Part shown: piece after piece, positions 8,182-15,115 of the stretch | Numbering within the stretch: position 1 is the first letter of the stretch | Layout of the letters: each line of letters starts with the position of its first letter | DNA from: JAYEJW01 sp034716535 | GTDB taxonomy: Bacteria > Pseudomonadota > Gammaproteobacteria > Chromatiales > Chromatiaceae | Direction: 5' to 3' | Length of the DNA stretch: 43,122 bases | Assembly (NCBI GenBank): GCA_034716535.1 | Contig: JAYEJW010000056.1 | Span: 1 to 43,122, forward strand | The notes under the pieces: generated by a model | Told to the model about the DNA's origin: nothing | What the model saw: only the letters and a program-made list of their open reading frames with translations | Databases searched by the model: none | Made by a program: the position numbers and the translations under genes

Positions 8182-8272
8182 TTACACCCCTCCCGTGTAA
8201 GCGGGCGATGTCCGGAAACCGCCGCTTTGTAAGCCTCTGTAACAGGCTCCTTCACTCTTACACGCCGTTACG
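8182..8272. promoter_or_regulatory. Cluster of TGTAA/TTACA boxes between Spy-like gene and OmpR/HK pair
   Basis: Three paired sites are visible: TTACAC-N7-GTGTAA at 8182-8200, the direct repeat TGTAA-N5-TGTAA at 8228-8242, and TTACA-N5-TTACG at 8258-8272. Half-sites with 10-nt repeat spacing are typical for OmpR-family regulators (for example the CpxR box). They lie between the divergent Spy-like gene and the response regulator gene, so binding by the regulator at 8316 is inferred. Confidence 0.55.
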
Positions 8273-8315
8273 ATCGCGTAGGGAAGCGAGACCAAAATCA
8301 GGTAGAGTGCAAAGC

Positions 8316-9041
8316 ATGAGCACCCCCGCGGACCACATCCTGGTGGTGGACGATGACCCGGAGATCCGCCACCTGCTGCAGCAGTATCTGGAGAAGAACG
8401 GCTACCAGGTCACAACCGTTGGCGACGGCAACGGGATGTGGATGCTGTTGGACCGCGCCCGGGTCGACCTGATCGTGCTGGATCTCATGTTGCCGGGGGT
8501 GGACGGGCTGGATCTGTGCCGCGATCTGCGGACCCGATCGAAGATCCCGGTGATCATGCTCACCGCCCGCGGGGACGAGATGGACCGAGTGCTGGGGCTG
8601 GAGATGGGCGCCGACGACTATCTGGCCAAGCCCTTCAGCGCCCGCGAGCTCCAGGCCCGCATTAAGGTGGTGTTGCGGCGGGTGCGCGACCTGCCCCTGG
8701 ACCCGCTGGCAGACGCTCCGGAGCGCCTCGCCTTTTCCGGTTGGACCCTGGATACCCGCACCCAGCACCTGACGTCGCCACAGGGGTTGGTCGTGCCCTT
8801 GAGCCAGGCAGAGTTCCGGCTGTTGCAAGTCCTCCTGACCCATCCCAACCGCGCTCTGACGCGCGATCAGCTGCTCGAGCTGACGCAGGGACGGGAGGCC
8901 GGCCCCTTTGATCGCAGCGTCGACGTGTTGATCGGGCGACTGCGCAAGCACCTCGCCGACGATGCCCGGGAGCCGAGACTGATCAAGACCGTCCGTGGCC
9001 GGGGCTACCTGCTTGCCGCCCAGGTGAAGCGCGCGCGCTGA
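8316..9041 (+). CDS. OmpR-family response regulator
   Basis: 241 residues. Receiver domain with acidic pocket VVDDDPE (11-16), phospho-acceptor Asp56 in VLDLMLPG, and the switch lysine in LAKPFSARE. A C-terminal winged helix follows (LSQAEFRLLQVLLTHPNRALTRDQLLE, then FDRSVDVLIGRLRKHL and IKTVRGRGYLL). The ATG at 8316 gives a normal-length protein. It is followed at 11 nt by its histidine kinase and is divergent from the Spy-like gene. The sensor's Met/His-rich loop suggests a copper or silver response, as in CusRS; that is an inference. Confidence 0.92.
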   Translation: MSTPADHILVVDDDPEIRHLLQQYLEKNGYQVTTVGDGNGMWMLLDRARVDLIVLDLMLPGVDGLDLCRDLRTRSKIPVIMLTARGDEMDRVLGLEMGADDYLAKPFSARELQARIKVVLRRVRDLPLDPLADAPERLAFSGWTLDTRTQHLTSPQGLVVPLSQAEFRLLQVLLTHPNRALTRDQLLELTQGREAGPFDRSVDVLIGRLRKHLADDAREPRLIKTVRGRGYLLAAQVKRAR

Positions 9042-9051
9042 CCGCCATCCC

Positions 9052-10455
9052 ATGCGCCTGCTCCCCAAGTCCCTCTTCGGACGGCTCACCCTGGTGCTGC
9101 TGATCGGCCTCACCGCGACGGTGCTGCTCTCTGCCTGGGTACAGATGCACGACCGGGGCCAGATCATCTCTCAAGCAATCCGCACCGACCTGATCCAGCG
9201 CACCGCCGGCATCGTCCAGCTCTTGGACGCGCTGCAACCGGCTGAGCGAAACCGGCTGCTGCCGTTGCTGAGCACACCACAGACACGCATCCGCCTGGCC
9301 GACGAGCCGATGGATCTGCCCCAGGCGGACGCCCAGTCCACCGTCGCTGCCCGGTTGGTCCATCGTCAGCTAAAAGAAAGGCTGGGGGAAGACACCGACA
9401 TACGGGTCGCGCTGAGAGGTTCTCTCATGGCCGGCCCCATGGCGTCCATGCGGCATCGCCACATGATGGGCCGCGCCCGCATGTCCGGTCCCGCGGCCAT
9501 GATGCGCGGCGAGCACGCCATGGTCAGCCTCTTCTTCATCCAAATCCGACTCGGTGACGGCGCCTGGGTCTGGTTCGAGCGTCAGGTGCCCCAGGATCTG
9601 TTCGACTGGCCGGTGCGACTGCTGATCACCCTGGGCATCCTTCTATTCGGCGTTACAACCCTGTCCCTGGTCGCCGTACGCTGGGTCGTGCGACCGCTAC
9701 GCGAGCTCCGCCTCGCCGCGGATGCCCTCGGAAAGGATATCCATCGCCCGCCCGTTCCAGAAAGCGGCCCCCTGGAGGTGGCGCAGACGGCGCGGGCCTT
9801 CAACCGCATGCAGCGGCGGATCAAGCGCTATGTCGAGGATCGGGCGCGCATCCTCGCGGCCATCTCGCACGACCTGAAAACCCCCTTGACCCGCATAGGC
9901 CTGCGCGCCGATCTGCTGGACGACGAGGAGCTGGGTAACAAGATCCGATCCGATCTCGACGACATGCAGGCCATGGTCAACGCCACCCTGGACTTCATGC
10001 GCGGCACCGAAGACCGGGAAGAGACACGGTCCCTGGACCTGATGGCGCTGCTCGAGAGCATACGCGACGACGCAGTGGAAACAGGCGAGCGGGTCCGCCT
10101 GAGAGGGAGAATCGACAAACCCTACGCGGGCAAGCCTCTCGCGCTGAAGCGCTGCATCGGCAACCTGGTGCAGAACGCCGTACGCTACGGCGGGGAGGCG
10201 GACATCGACGCGCGGGACTCTGACAAAGCGGTAACGCTGACCATCGGCGATAACGGCCCCGGTATTCCCGTAGAAGACATGGAGAAGGTCTTCGAGCCCT
10301 TCTTCCGTGTGGAGAGCTCGCGCAGCCGTCACACCGGCGGTACGGGCCTGGGCCTGGGCATCGCCCGCAACATCGCCCGGGCCCACGGTGGCGATCTTGT
10401 TTTAAAGAACCGCTCCGAAGGTGGCTTGATCGCGGAGCTGACCCTTCCTCGCTGA
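9052..10455 (+). CDS. Membrane sensor histidine kinase with Met/His-rich periplasmic loop
   Basis: 467 residues. TM1 is about 11-30 and TM2 about 188-210, with a periplasmic loop between. Residues 126-157 of the loop are packed with Met and His (MAGPMASMRHRHMMGRARM and on to MMRGEHAM). Then come a HAMP region, the H-box ISHDLKTPLTR with His273, N-box LVQNAVRYG, G1 DNGPGIP, the F box FEPFFRVESS and G2 GTGLGLGIA. The loop is a plausible soft-metal sensor (Cu/Ag). It forms an operon with the response regulator just upstream. Confidence 0.92.
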   Translation: MRLLPKSLFGRLTLVLLIGLTATVLLSAWVQMHDRGQIISQAIRTDLIQRTAGIVQLLDALQPAERNRLLPLLSTPQTRIRLADEPMDLPQADAQSTVAARLVHRQLKERLGEDTDIRVALRGSLMAGPMASMRHRHMMGRARMSGPAAMMRGEHAMVSLFFIQIRLGDGAWVWFERQVPQDLFDWPVRLLITLGILLFGVTTLSLVAVRWVVRPLRELRLAADALGKDIHRPPVPESGPLEVAQTARAFNRMQRRIKRYVEDRARILAAISHDLKTPLTRIGLRADLLDDEELGNKIRSDLDDMQAMVNATLDFMRGTEDREETRSLDLMALLESIRDDAVETGERVRLRGRIDKPYAGKPLALKRCIGNLVQNAVRYGGEADIDARDSDKAVTLTIGDNGPGIPVEDMEKVFEPFFRVESSRSRHTGGTGLGLGIARNIARAHGGDLVLKNRSEGGLIAELTLPR

Positions 10456-10593
10456 CAGAAAATCTAGGTGAACGCCGACACGCAACCCTGCCGAACAGAT
10501 ATGCCCGTTGCCGGCAATTGTGTCGACTAGAGCGGACTCTCCCGTTTCTCGGCCACCTTCCATCCGAGCCGGCAAGCGGCGGGAACAGATCAG

Positions 10594-10666
10594 TTCGAAG
10601 TCGGAAAAACGCGATCTCTTGATTCTCCCATTTTCCACAGGTTACCGGTGCCGGAAACGGCGTGCG
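10594..10666. repeat. Dispersed intergenic repeat, copy 1
   Basis: Shares TCGGAAAAA, GCGATCTC, GATTC, CATTTTC and a C-rich end, in the same order and spacing, with 36266-36343. The copies are diverged and the common blocks cover most of the length. Neither strand encodes the same peptide in both copies, so the similarity is at DNA level. Role unknown. Confidence 0.5.
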
Positions 10667-10722
10667 CCACCGCCAGAGACAGTGCATGACTCCCGGCTCC
10701 CGGAGGGAACCGTCTTCCCCCC

Positions 10723-10753
10723 TTGACCTGGAGCTAACTCCAGGCTCTAGGCT
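10723..10753 (+). promoter_or_regulatory. MerR-family promoter/operator of the merT-like operon
   Basis: The -35 box is TTGACC (10723-10728) and the -10 box TAGGCT (10748-10753), with an overlong 19-nt spacer. The spacer contains the dyad CCTGGAG-N4-CTCCAGG (10727-10744). This is the classic layout of promoters that MerR-family metal regulators (CueR, ZntR, CadR) untwist. It lies about 95 nt before the MerT-like gene; the MerR-type gene at 12469 is the obvious partner. Confidence 0.8.
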
Positions 10754-10848
10754 TTGTCTGCAGCCGTCGCGAATACGGTTGTCCGCGGCACGAAGTGTGC
10801 CCTAGGGGGCGACGCCCAGTTGGGCAATAAGCCGAACGGAGAGTCGAT

Positions 10849-11247
10849 TTGGGTACCAAGCCTTTGCAATCCAGACAAATGGGACTGAGCTCGCTGACCC
10901 TGTTCGCCTCGACCGGCACGCTGATTTGCTGTGCCCTGCCCATCATGCTGGTGACTTTGGGCCTTGGGGCGACGGTGGCGGCACTGACCAGCGCGTTTCC
11001 TGTCCTGATCACGTTGAGCGAGCACAAAATCTGGGTGTTCGCATTCTCCGGCGCCACGCTGGGCGGGGCTGGCTGGCTGCTTTTCCGGTCCCCGCGTGCC
11101 TGTCCCGCCGATCCGAAGCTGGCGGTCATGTGCAAAAAGACCCGGGTTTGGAATCGACGCATCTACTGGACGTCGGTCGTCGTCTGGTCCGCGGGGGTTT
11201 TTGCCGCCTACCTGGCGTTGCCCTTGCGAATCTGGCTTGAGCCTTGA
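10849..11247 (+). CDS. MerT-like inner-membrane metal transporter
   Basis: 132 residues with three hydrophobic helices. The first contains a vicinal cysteine pair (TGTLICCALPIML, about 25-37) as in MerT. A cytoplasmic-side loop carries two further cysteines (RACPADPKLAVMCKK), as in the MerT loop. MerT takes metal from MerP and moves it into the cytoplasm. A TTG start is used here because ACGGAGAG lies 7 nt before it; an ATG at 10879 is the alternative. No merA reductase is in the window, so the metal may not be mercury. Confidence 0.75.
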   Translation: MGTKPLQSRQMGLSSLTLFASTGTLICCALPIMLVTLGLGATVAALTSAFPVLITLSEHKIWVFAFSGATLGGAGWLLFRSPRACPADPKLAVMCKKTRVWNRRIYWTSVVVWSAGVFAAYLALPLRIWLEP

Positions 11248-11277
11248 ATCCAATTCACCACCGCGGGAGATTTTCCC

Positions 11278-11586
11278 ATGACCCGACTCGTCGCGCTGTT
11301 GATCGGCTTATTGACGGTCATTCCGCCGACCTGGGCTGACGAACCGCAGATTGTCGAGATTGAGGTAACGGGGATGACCTGCCCGTTTTGCGTCTACGGG
11401 ACCGAGAAGAAGCTGAACCGACTACCCGGGGTGGAACAGGCGCAGGTGAGCCTGAAGAACAAGAAGGCACGCATCGTCATGAAGCCCGGGGAAAGCGCCG
11501 ATCTCGCGGCGATTCGAAGGGCAATCGTCGATTCCGGTTTTTCACCCGGCAAGGCGGCAGTTCAACCACCGAAGGCTGAGAAATGA
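11278..11586 (+). CDS. MerP-like periplasmic metal-binding protein
   Basis: 102 residues: a signal peptide (about 1-20, cleaved near TWADE) followed by one HMA domain with the metal motif GMTCPFC (about residues 32-38). The C-terminal lysine-rich tail is short. MerP-type proteins scavenge a soft metal ion in the periplasm and hand it to MerT. It sits 30 nt after the MerT-like gene and overlaps the next gene by ATGA, so the three are co-transcribed from the MerR-type promoter. Confidence 0.88.
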   Translation: MTRLVALLIGLLTVIPPTWADEPQIVEIEVTGMTCPFCVYGTEKKLNRLPGVEQAQVSLKNKKARIVMKPGESADLAAIRRAIVDSGFSPGKAAVQPPKAEK

Positions 11587-12302
11587 TCCAAGAGAAAGCC
11601 CTGCTTGCGGGACTCGCGATGGTTGTTCTGGCCGCAGATGTGAGCGCAATGGGTATCCGGTCTTTTGTCGCTTTGCCGCTAGAGGAGGGGGGCACGGTGC
11701 TGCGCCTGTTCGGTCAGCGCAACCGGGATCAGAATCTGAACGTCCTGACGAGTAATCTGGCCTATGGTGTGAGCGCAAGGCAGACGCTGTTTCTGGGCCT
11801 GCCGTATCGCCTCTCCTCCGGCGAGGGTGACCGCTTGGGTGATTTGAGTGCTCTTTACCGTTACACCGCATGGCAGGTCGACAATTTGGAGGGAACCAGT
11901 CGGCTCGGCCTGCTGGGCGGCACGATCCTCCCGACCGATAGTGATCGCGATGTGCGTTTACAGGTCGGCGCGGTCGCGACCTTTTTCCGACGGCGTCACG
12001 AGTGGGACCTGGACGCACTGTGGGTCGAAGGGCTGGGCAAAGCGCGGGACCGAGCGCGTTACGACATTGCCTGGCAGTATCGCCTCACTCCCGCGGAGCA
12101 TCCAGTTTGGGGCATCGGCGATGAATGGGATCTCGACCTGGAGCTTGGAGGGCGCTGGGAGCGCGGGTCCGACATGGTGCATCAGGCCACCCTCGGACTC
12201 CAGTCCATCCATAAGCGCTGGGTGCTCGAAGGCGCGGTGGTCCAGGATGTAAACGGTCCGCGCGACACCCAATACATACTGAGTACGCGGTTTCATTTTT
12301 AG
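11583..12302 (+). CDS. Probable outer-membrane beta-barrel protein of the metal operon
   Basis: 239 residues with a signal peptide (cleavage near VSAMG, about 21). Alternating short strands are rich in aromatic and Arg/Asp residues, and the protein ends in STRFHF, the terminal phenylalanine typical of outer-membrane barrels. It lacks cysteines. Co-translation with the MerP-like gene (ATGA overlap) suggests a role in metal passage or envelope response. The exact family is not recognised. Confidence 0.7.
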   Translation: MIQEKALLAGLAMVVLAADVSAMGIRSFVALPLEEGGTVLRLFGQRNRDQNLNVLTSNLAYGVSARQTLFLGLPYRLSSGEGDRLGDLSALYRYTAWQVDNLEGTSRLGLLGGTILPTDSDRDVRLQVGAVATFFRRRHEWDLDALWVEGLGKARDRARYDIAWQYRLTPAEHPVWGIGDEWDLDLELGGRWERGSDMVHQATLGLQSIHKRWVLEGAVVQDVNGPRDTQYILSTRFHF

Positions 12303-12427
12303 TCGAGGGATCGACGATCCACGCACCATGTTTTCGTTTTTCGCCCCACGGGTGGGAGCGGCCCCCGCGCTACGATAAACCGTCGCCGCAGCCGCCAGCA
12401 CTCGATCGCGCCGGGCCGGCGCTCTTA

Positions 12428-12445
12428 CAAGAAACGCAGTTCTTG
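12428..12445 (+). promoter_or_regulatory. Inverted repeat before the MerR-type gene
   Basis: CAAGAA-N6-TTCTTG, 24 nt before the ATG at 12469. The position fits self-regulation, but the dyad differs from the CCTGGAG dyad of the merT-like promoter, so the binding protein is uncertain. Confidence 0.35.
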
Positions 12446-12468
12446 GGTGCGACAGGTATATTTGCTCA

Positions 12469-12954
12469 ATGAGTACTTCTTCCTCATCCAGTACTGACCG
12501 CAGGACCGGGTCGCGGACAAACCAGGTGGACCGACAGCGAAACCGATATCGCATCGGCCACTTCGCCCGCCTCACGGGCTTGAGCGCCGATACGCTGCGT
12601 TACTACGAGAAGATTCGCCTACTGCCGCCCGTCTACCGCACGTCATCCGGCATTCGCATCTATGATGAACGCGATCTGTCGCGGCTGCGTTTCATCCAGC
12701 GGGCCAAGTCGATGAATTTTTCTCTGGAGGAAATCGCCCGCCTGTTGGAGATGCGTGAGCATCCGCAACATGCACGTGACGAAGTACGTGAATTGACCCG
12801 CCGAAAGTTGAAGGCGATCGAAGATCACATGGAGGAGCTCGATACCTTACGTAAGGAGCTGACGTTACTGGTGAACCTCTGTCGCGGCGCCGAGGACGGA
12901 TGTCCCATTATCGATGGCCTGGACACTGGTATTGCGGACAGAACGTCCCAGTAA
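12469..12954 (+). CDS. MerR-family metal-responsive regulator
   Basis: 161 residues. The winged helix (YRIGHFARLTGLSADTLRYYEKIRLLPP, about 24-51) is preceded by a 20-residue polar extension. A dimerisation helix follows, then a C-terminal metal loop CRGAEDGCPII with two cysteines six residues apart. That loop resembles CueR (Cys...CysPII) more than MerR or ZntR. The helix residue that is a Cys in ZntR/CadR/MerR is not Cys here. This favours a monovalent soft metal such as Cu(I) or Ag(I), as an inference. It probably controls the MerT/MerP operon just upstream. Confidence 0.88.
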   Translation: MSTSSSSSTDRRTGSRTNQVDRQRNRYRIGHFARLTGLSADTLRYYEKIRLLPPVYRTSSGIRIYDERDLSRLRFIQRAKSMNFSLEEIARLLEMREHPQHARDEVRELTRRKLKAIEDHMEELDTLRKELTLLVNLCRGAEDGCPIIDGLDTGIADRTSQ

Positions 12955-12976
12955 CCCGCGCCGACTCGGCGAGCCC

Positions 12977-13005
12977 GTGGAGACGGGGACAGGCCCTGTC
13001 TCCAC
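12977..13005. terminator. Bidirectional hairpin between convergent genes
   Basis: GTGGAGAC and GTCTCCAC form a perfect 8-bp stem, with an inner GGG/CCC pairing. It lies between the MerR-type gene and the convergent GNPDL-repeat gene. No T tract follows, so its strength is uncertain. Confidence 0.5.
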
Positions 13006-13025
13006 GATGCTCGAAGTCATCGGAA

Positions 13026-13325
13026 TCAGAAGTGAAGATCCGGGTTTCCAGACAGCTCCTGGTAGATGTCGGGATCTTCGCCACTCGCGGAAACACTGCC
13101 GGATGAACGTTGGGATAGATCGGGATTGCCATCGGCCAAACCCCGGTAGATATCGAAGCTGTCGCCGACACCAGCCTGGATGCCAGTCATCGTGTCGGAC
13201 TCTTGGACCTTTTGGGATAGGTCGGGATTGCCATCGGACAAACCATGGTGGAAATCGAAGTTTTCGCCGGCACTGACACCGGCGGCGAAGAAGGTTGCTG
13301 CAATGGCTGCTACCAGCTGTTTCAT
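13026..13325 (-). CDS. Small secreted protein with three GNPDL repeats
   Basis: 99 residues: a signal peptide (MKQLVAAIAATFFAAGVSAG) followed by three diverged repeats. These read FDFHHGLSDGNPDLSQ, FDIYRGLADGNPDLSQ and PDIYQELSGNPDLHF; the last repeat ends the protein. No cysteine. Aromatic/His plus Asp-rich repeats suggest metal or surface binding, but the function is unknown. Start chosen by AGGAG 7 nt before the ATG. A sigma54 promoter at 13403-13418 and a tandem dyad at 13509-13543 lie upstream. Confidence 0.75.
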   Translation of the reverse strand: MKQLVAAIAATFFAAGVSAGENFDFHHGLSDGNPDLSQKVQESDTMTGIQAGVGDSFDIYRGLADGNPDLSQRSSGSVSASGEDPDIYQELSGNPDLHF

Positions 13326-13402
13326 TTTCACTCTCCTGTTTGAGACGGTCACTGTTCACGTAGAGATTGATTGAGACCGATATCGGCGCTCGTTTGGAAA
13401 TA

Positions 13403-13418
13403 AGCATCTATCACGCCA
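13403..13418 (-). promoter_or_regulatory. Sigma54 promoter for the GNPDL-repeat gene
   Basis: On the minus strand it reads TGGCGTGATAGATGCT: GG and GC with the obligatory 10-nt spacing, close to TGGCACG-N4-TTGCW. The -24 GG is 109 nt from the centre of the dyad pair. Predicted start of transcription is near 13392, about 65 nt before the ATG. Confidence 0.75.
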
Positions 13419-13508
13419 ACCAGAAAAAACCGCGTATTTTCCTTTTATAAACAGATTATTAGAGAAGACCGGACAGGCTTTCGGCATCCACGCTTCCGAG
13501 AATGGACA

Positions 13509-13543
13509 TTAACGCTGCGTTGAAAAATTCAACGCATCGTTAT
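13509..13543. promoter_or_regulatory. Tandem enhancer dyads, site a
   Basis: TTAACGCTGCGTTGA (13509-13523) and TCAACGCATCGTTAT (13529-13543), joined by AAAAT. These are the clearest copies of the TYAACGNNNCGTTRA motif in the window. One pair serves promoters on both sides, each about 107-110 nt away. Confidence 0.75.
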
Positions 13544-13630
13544 AGCGAGGCCGATCCCGGACTCCGCCGCTCGGGACAGGCCATGCCATAACGACTTGTT
13601 TTTTAAGCGACCCCACCTGCCGACTGCTTC

Positions 13631-13646
13631 TGGCGCGAAACCTGCG
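13631..13646 (+). promoter_or_regulatory. Sigma54 promoter for the HMA-like/hydrolase genes
   Basis: TGGCGCGAAACCTGCG fits TGGCACG-N4-TTGCW except at the last base. The GG lies 107 nt from the centre of the dyad pair at 13509-13543. The predicted leader before the ATG at 13784 is about 125 nt. Confidence 0.7.
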
Positions 13647-13783
13647 TCACACCTATCGACAACCACACCGCGCCAGAGACGCCCGCTATCGAATACTCAG
13701 GCCAATCGCGGAACGAGTCCTGCACGCTCGAGCTCCAAGGCTCTATCGCGTTTTCAACCGGACCTTCAACCCGGAGGTGAGCA

Positions 13784-14158
13784 ATGACCCGAAGCACCAC
13801 CCACCTGTCCGCCCAGGGCGCCTGGGAGGTCAAACGTCGATTCACGCTGCCGGGAATGTCCCATGAGCGGGACGCCCAGGTGATCGCCAAGCACCTGGGA
13901 CGGCTGTCCGGCGTGAGCGGGACGGCCGCAGACATCGGGCGTCACCGCCTCAAGGTTGTCTATGACACCACCCAGCTGGTTTATTTGCAGGTGCTCGAAG
14001 CGCTCGAAGAGGTCGGCTTTCCCACCTCAGACGGCCGGTGGGCGCGGATCAAGGCCAACTGGTTCCAATTCCTGGACGTCAATGGCAGAGAGAACGCCAA
14101 CGCCCCCGAGGCGCCCTGCTGCAACAACCCCAAGGGCATCGCCAAGCCAAAAAAATAG
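13784..14158 (+). CDS. HMA-like protein lacking the CxxC metal motif
   Basis: 124 residues. Residues 16-82 follow the beta-alpha-beta outline of heavy-metal-associated domains: FTLPGMSHERDAQVIAKHL, then LSGVSGTAADIGRHRLKVVYD, then VLEALEEVGF. Where GMTCxxC is expected it reads GMSHERD, so the two thiols are missing. A helical extension (WARIKANWFQFLD) and a CC pair near the C-terminus (EAPCCNNP) may offer another site. The YHS/HMA protein at 16578 has a similar cysteine-free HMA-like half. Strong GGAGGTGA ribosome site. It is driven by a predicted sigma54 promoter. Confidence 0.7.
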   Translation: MTRSTTHLSAQGAWEVKRRFTLPGMSHERDAQVIAKHLGRLSGVSGTAADIGRHRLKVVYDTTQLVYLQVLEALEEVGFPTSDGRWARIKANWFQFLDVNGRENANAPEAPCCNNPKGIAKPKK

Positions 14159-14193
14159 ATGACACCCACTCGTTCAAAATACCTGGCCGCCCC

Positions 14194-15090
14194 TTGACCA
14201 CTCTGTTTCTTTGCGCGGTCATCATACTGGTCGGTTTCGCCCTACTTCCGGCTTTTGTCCGCCACACCTATCTTCCACCGAGGATCCCGGAACAGCTAAC
14301 ACCGGGAAGTTTGGGACTGCCCTACCGGACCGTCGGCATCGCGACGGCAAACGACAGGCGCCTGTTCGCTTGGCTCATACCGCCCGCCGAAGACCGCGAA
14401 AAGGCGCCGGCGGTAGCCGTGATGCACGGCTGGGGCGGCAATGCCGAGCACATGCTGCCGTTCGCCGCCCTGCTCCACCGCGAGGGCTATGCCGTGCTGC
14501 TGCTCGACGCCCGCAATCACGGTAGCAGCGACGTCGACAGCTTCTCTTCCATGCCGCGCTTCGCCGAAGACCTCGAGCACGGGCTTGACTGGCTGGGCCG
14601 CCAGCCGGGCATAGACCGGCGCCGGCTGGTCCTGCTCGGCCACTCCGTGGGGGCGGGCGCGGCGCTCCTGGTGGCGTCCCGCCGACAGGGTCTCGCCGCC
14701 GTCGTGAGCATCGCCGCGTTTGCCCATCCCGTAGAGCTCATGCGCAAGCATATGCGATCACACCGCGTTCCCTACGTGCCTGTCGGCTGGCTGGTGCTCC
14801 GCTACATCGAGCGAACCATCAAGGCCCGCTTCGATGACATCGCCCCCTGCAATACCATCGAGAAGGTGACTTGTCCGGTACTGTTGGTGCACGGTGAAGG
14901 GGACGACCGCGTTCCGCTGGCGGATGCGCTGCGCATCTACGCCAACCGCCCGGACGAGCGGACCGAGCTGCTGATGCTTCCCGCGACTGGCCATGACTCC
15001 AGGGACGCCATCTCTACCCACGGTGGATCGCTGGTGGCGTTCCTCCGGCGATGTGCTGTCGGTTCACCCAAACCGCACCCAAGCCGTTAG
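14194..15090 (+). CDS. Membrane-anchored alpha/beta hydrolase
   Basis: About 298 residues: an N-terminal membrane helix (LTTLFLCAVIILVGFALLPAFV) and then an alpha/beta-hydrolase fold. It has the oxyanion-region HGWGGNAEHM, nucleophile elbow GHSVGAG (Ser), the acid segment VHGEGDDRVP (Asp) and the late His in PATGHDS. It resembles the BEM46/YqkD-like serine hydrolases; the substrate is unknown. No ATG exists in the proper place. The TTG at 14194 is the best start just before the helix; an ATG far upstream (14038) would overlap the HMA-like gene. It is 36 nt behind that gene and probably shares its promoter. Confidence 0.8.
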   Translation: MTTLFLCAVIILVGFALLPAFVRHTYLPPRIPEQLTPGSLGLPYRTVGIATANDRRLFAWLIPPAEDREKAPAVAVMHGWGGNAEHMLPFAALLHREGYAVLLLDARNHGSSDVDSFSSMPRFAEDLEHGLDWLGRQPGIDRRRLVLLGHSVGAGAALLVASRRQGLAAVVSIAAFAHPVELMRKHMRSHRVPYVPVGWLVLRYIERTIKARFDDIAPCNTIEKVTCPVLLVHGEGDDRVPLADALRIYANRPDERTELLMLPATGHDSRDAISTHGGSLVAFLRRCAVGSPKPHPSR

Positions 15091-15115
15091 CTTAGGTATC
15101 GCGGTGCCTTTTATT

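Larger units (their letters stand above)
10456..10848. other. Intergenic region, 393 nt, with repeat copy and MerR-type promoter
   Basis: No convincing gene. It holds a 73-nt repeat (10594-10666) shared with 36266-36343 and the MerR-type promoter at 10723-10753. No strong terminator was seen after the histidine kinase gene. Confidence 0.6.
13326..13783. other. Divergent control region, 458 nt
   Basis: No gene seen. It contains two back-to-back sigma54 promoters (13403-13418 minus, 13631-13646 plus) sharing one tandem dyad at 13509-13543, with A/T-rich patches between that could be bent by IHF. Confidence 0.7.
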
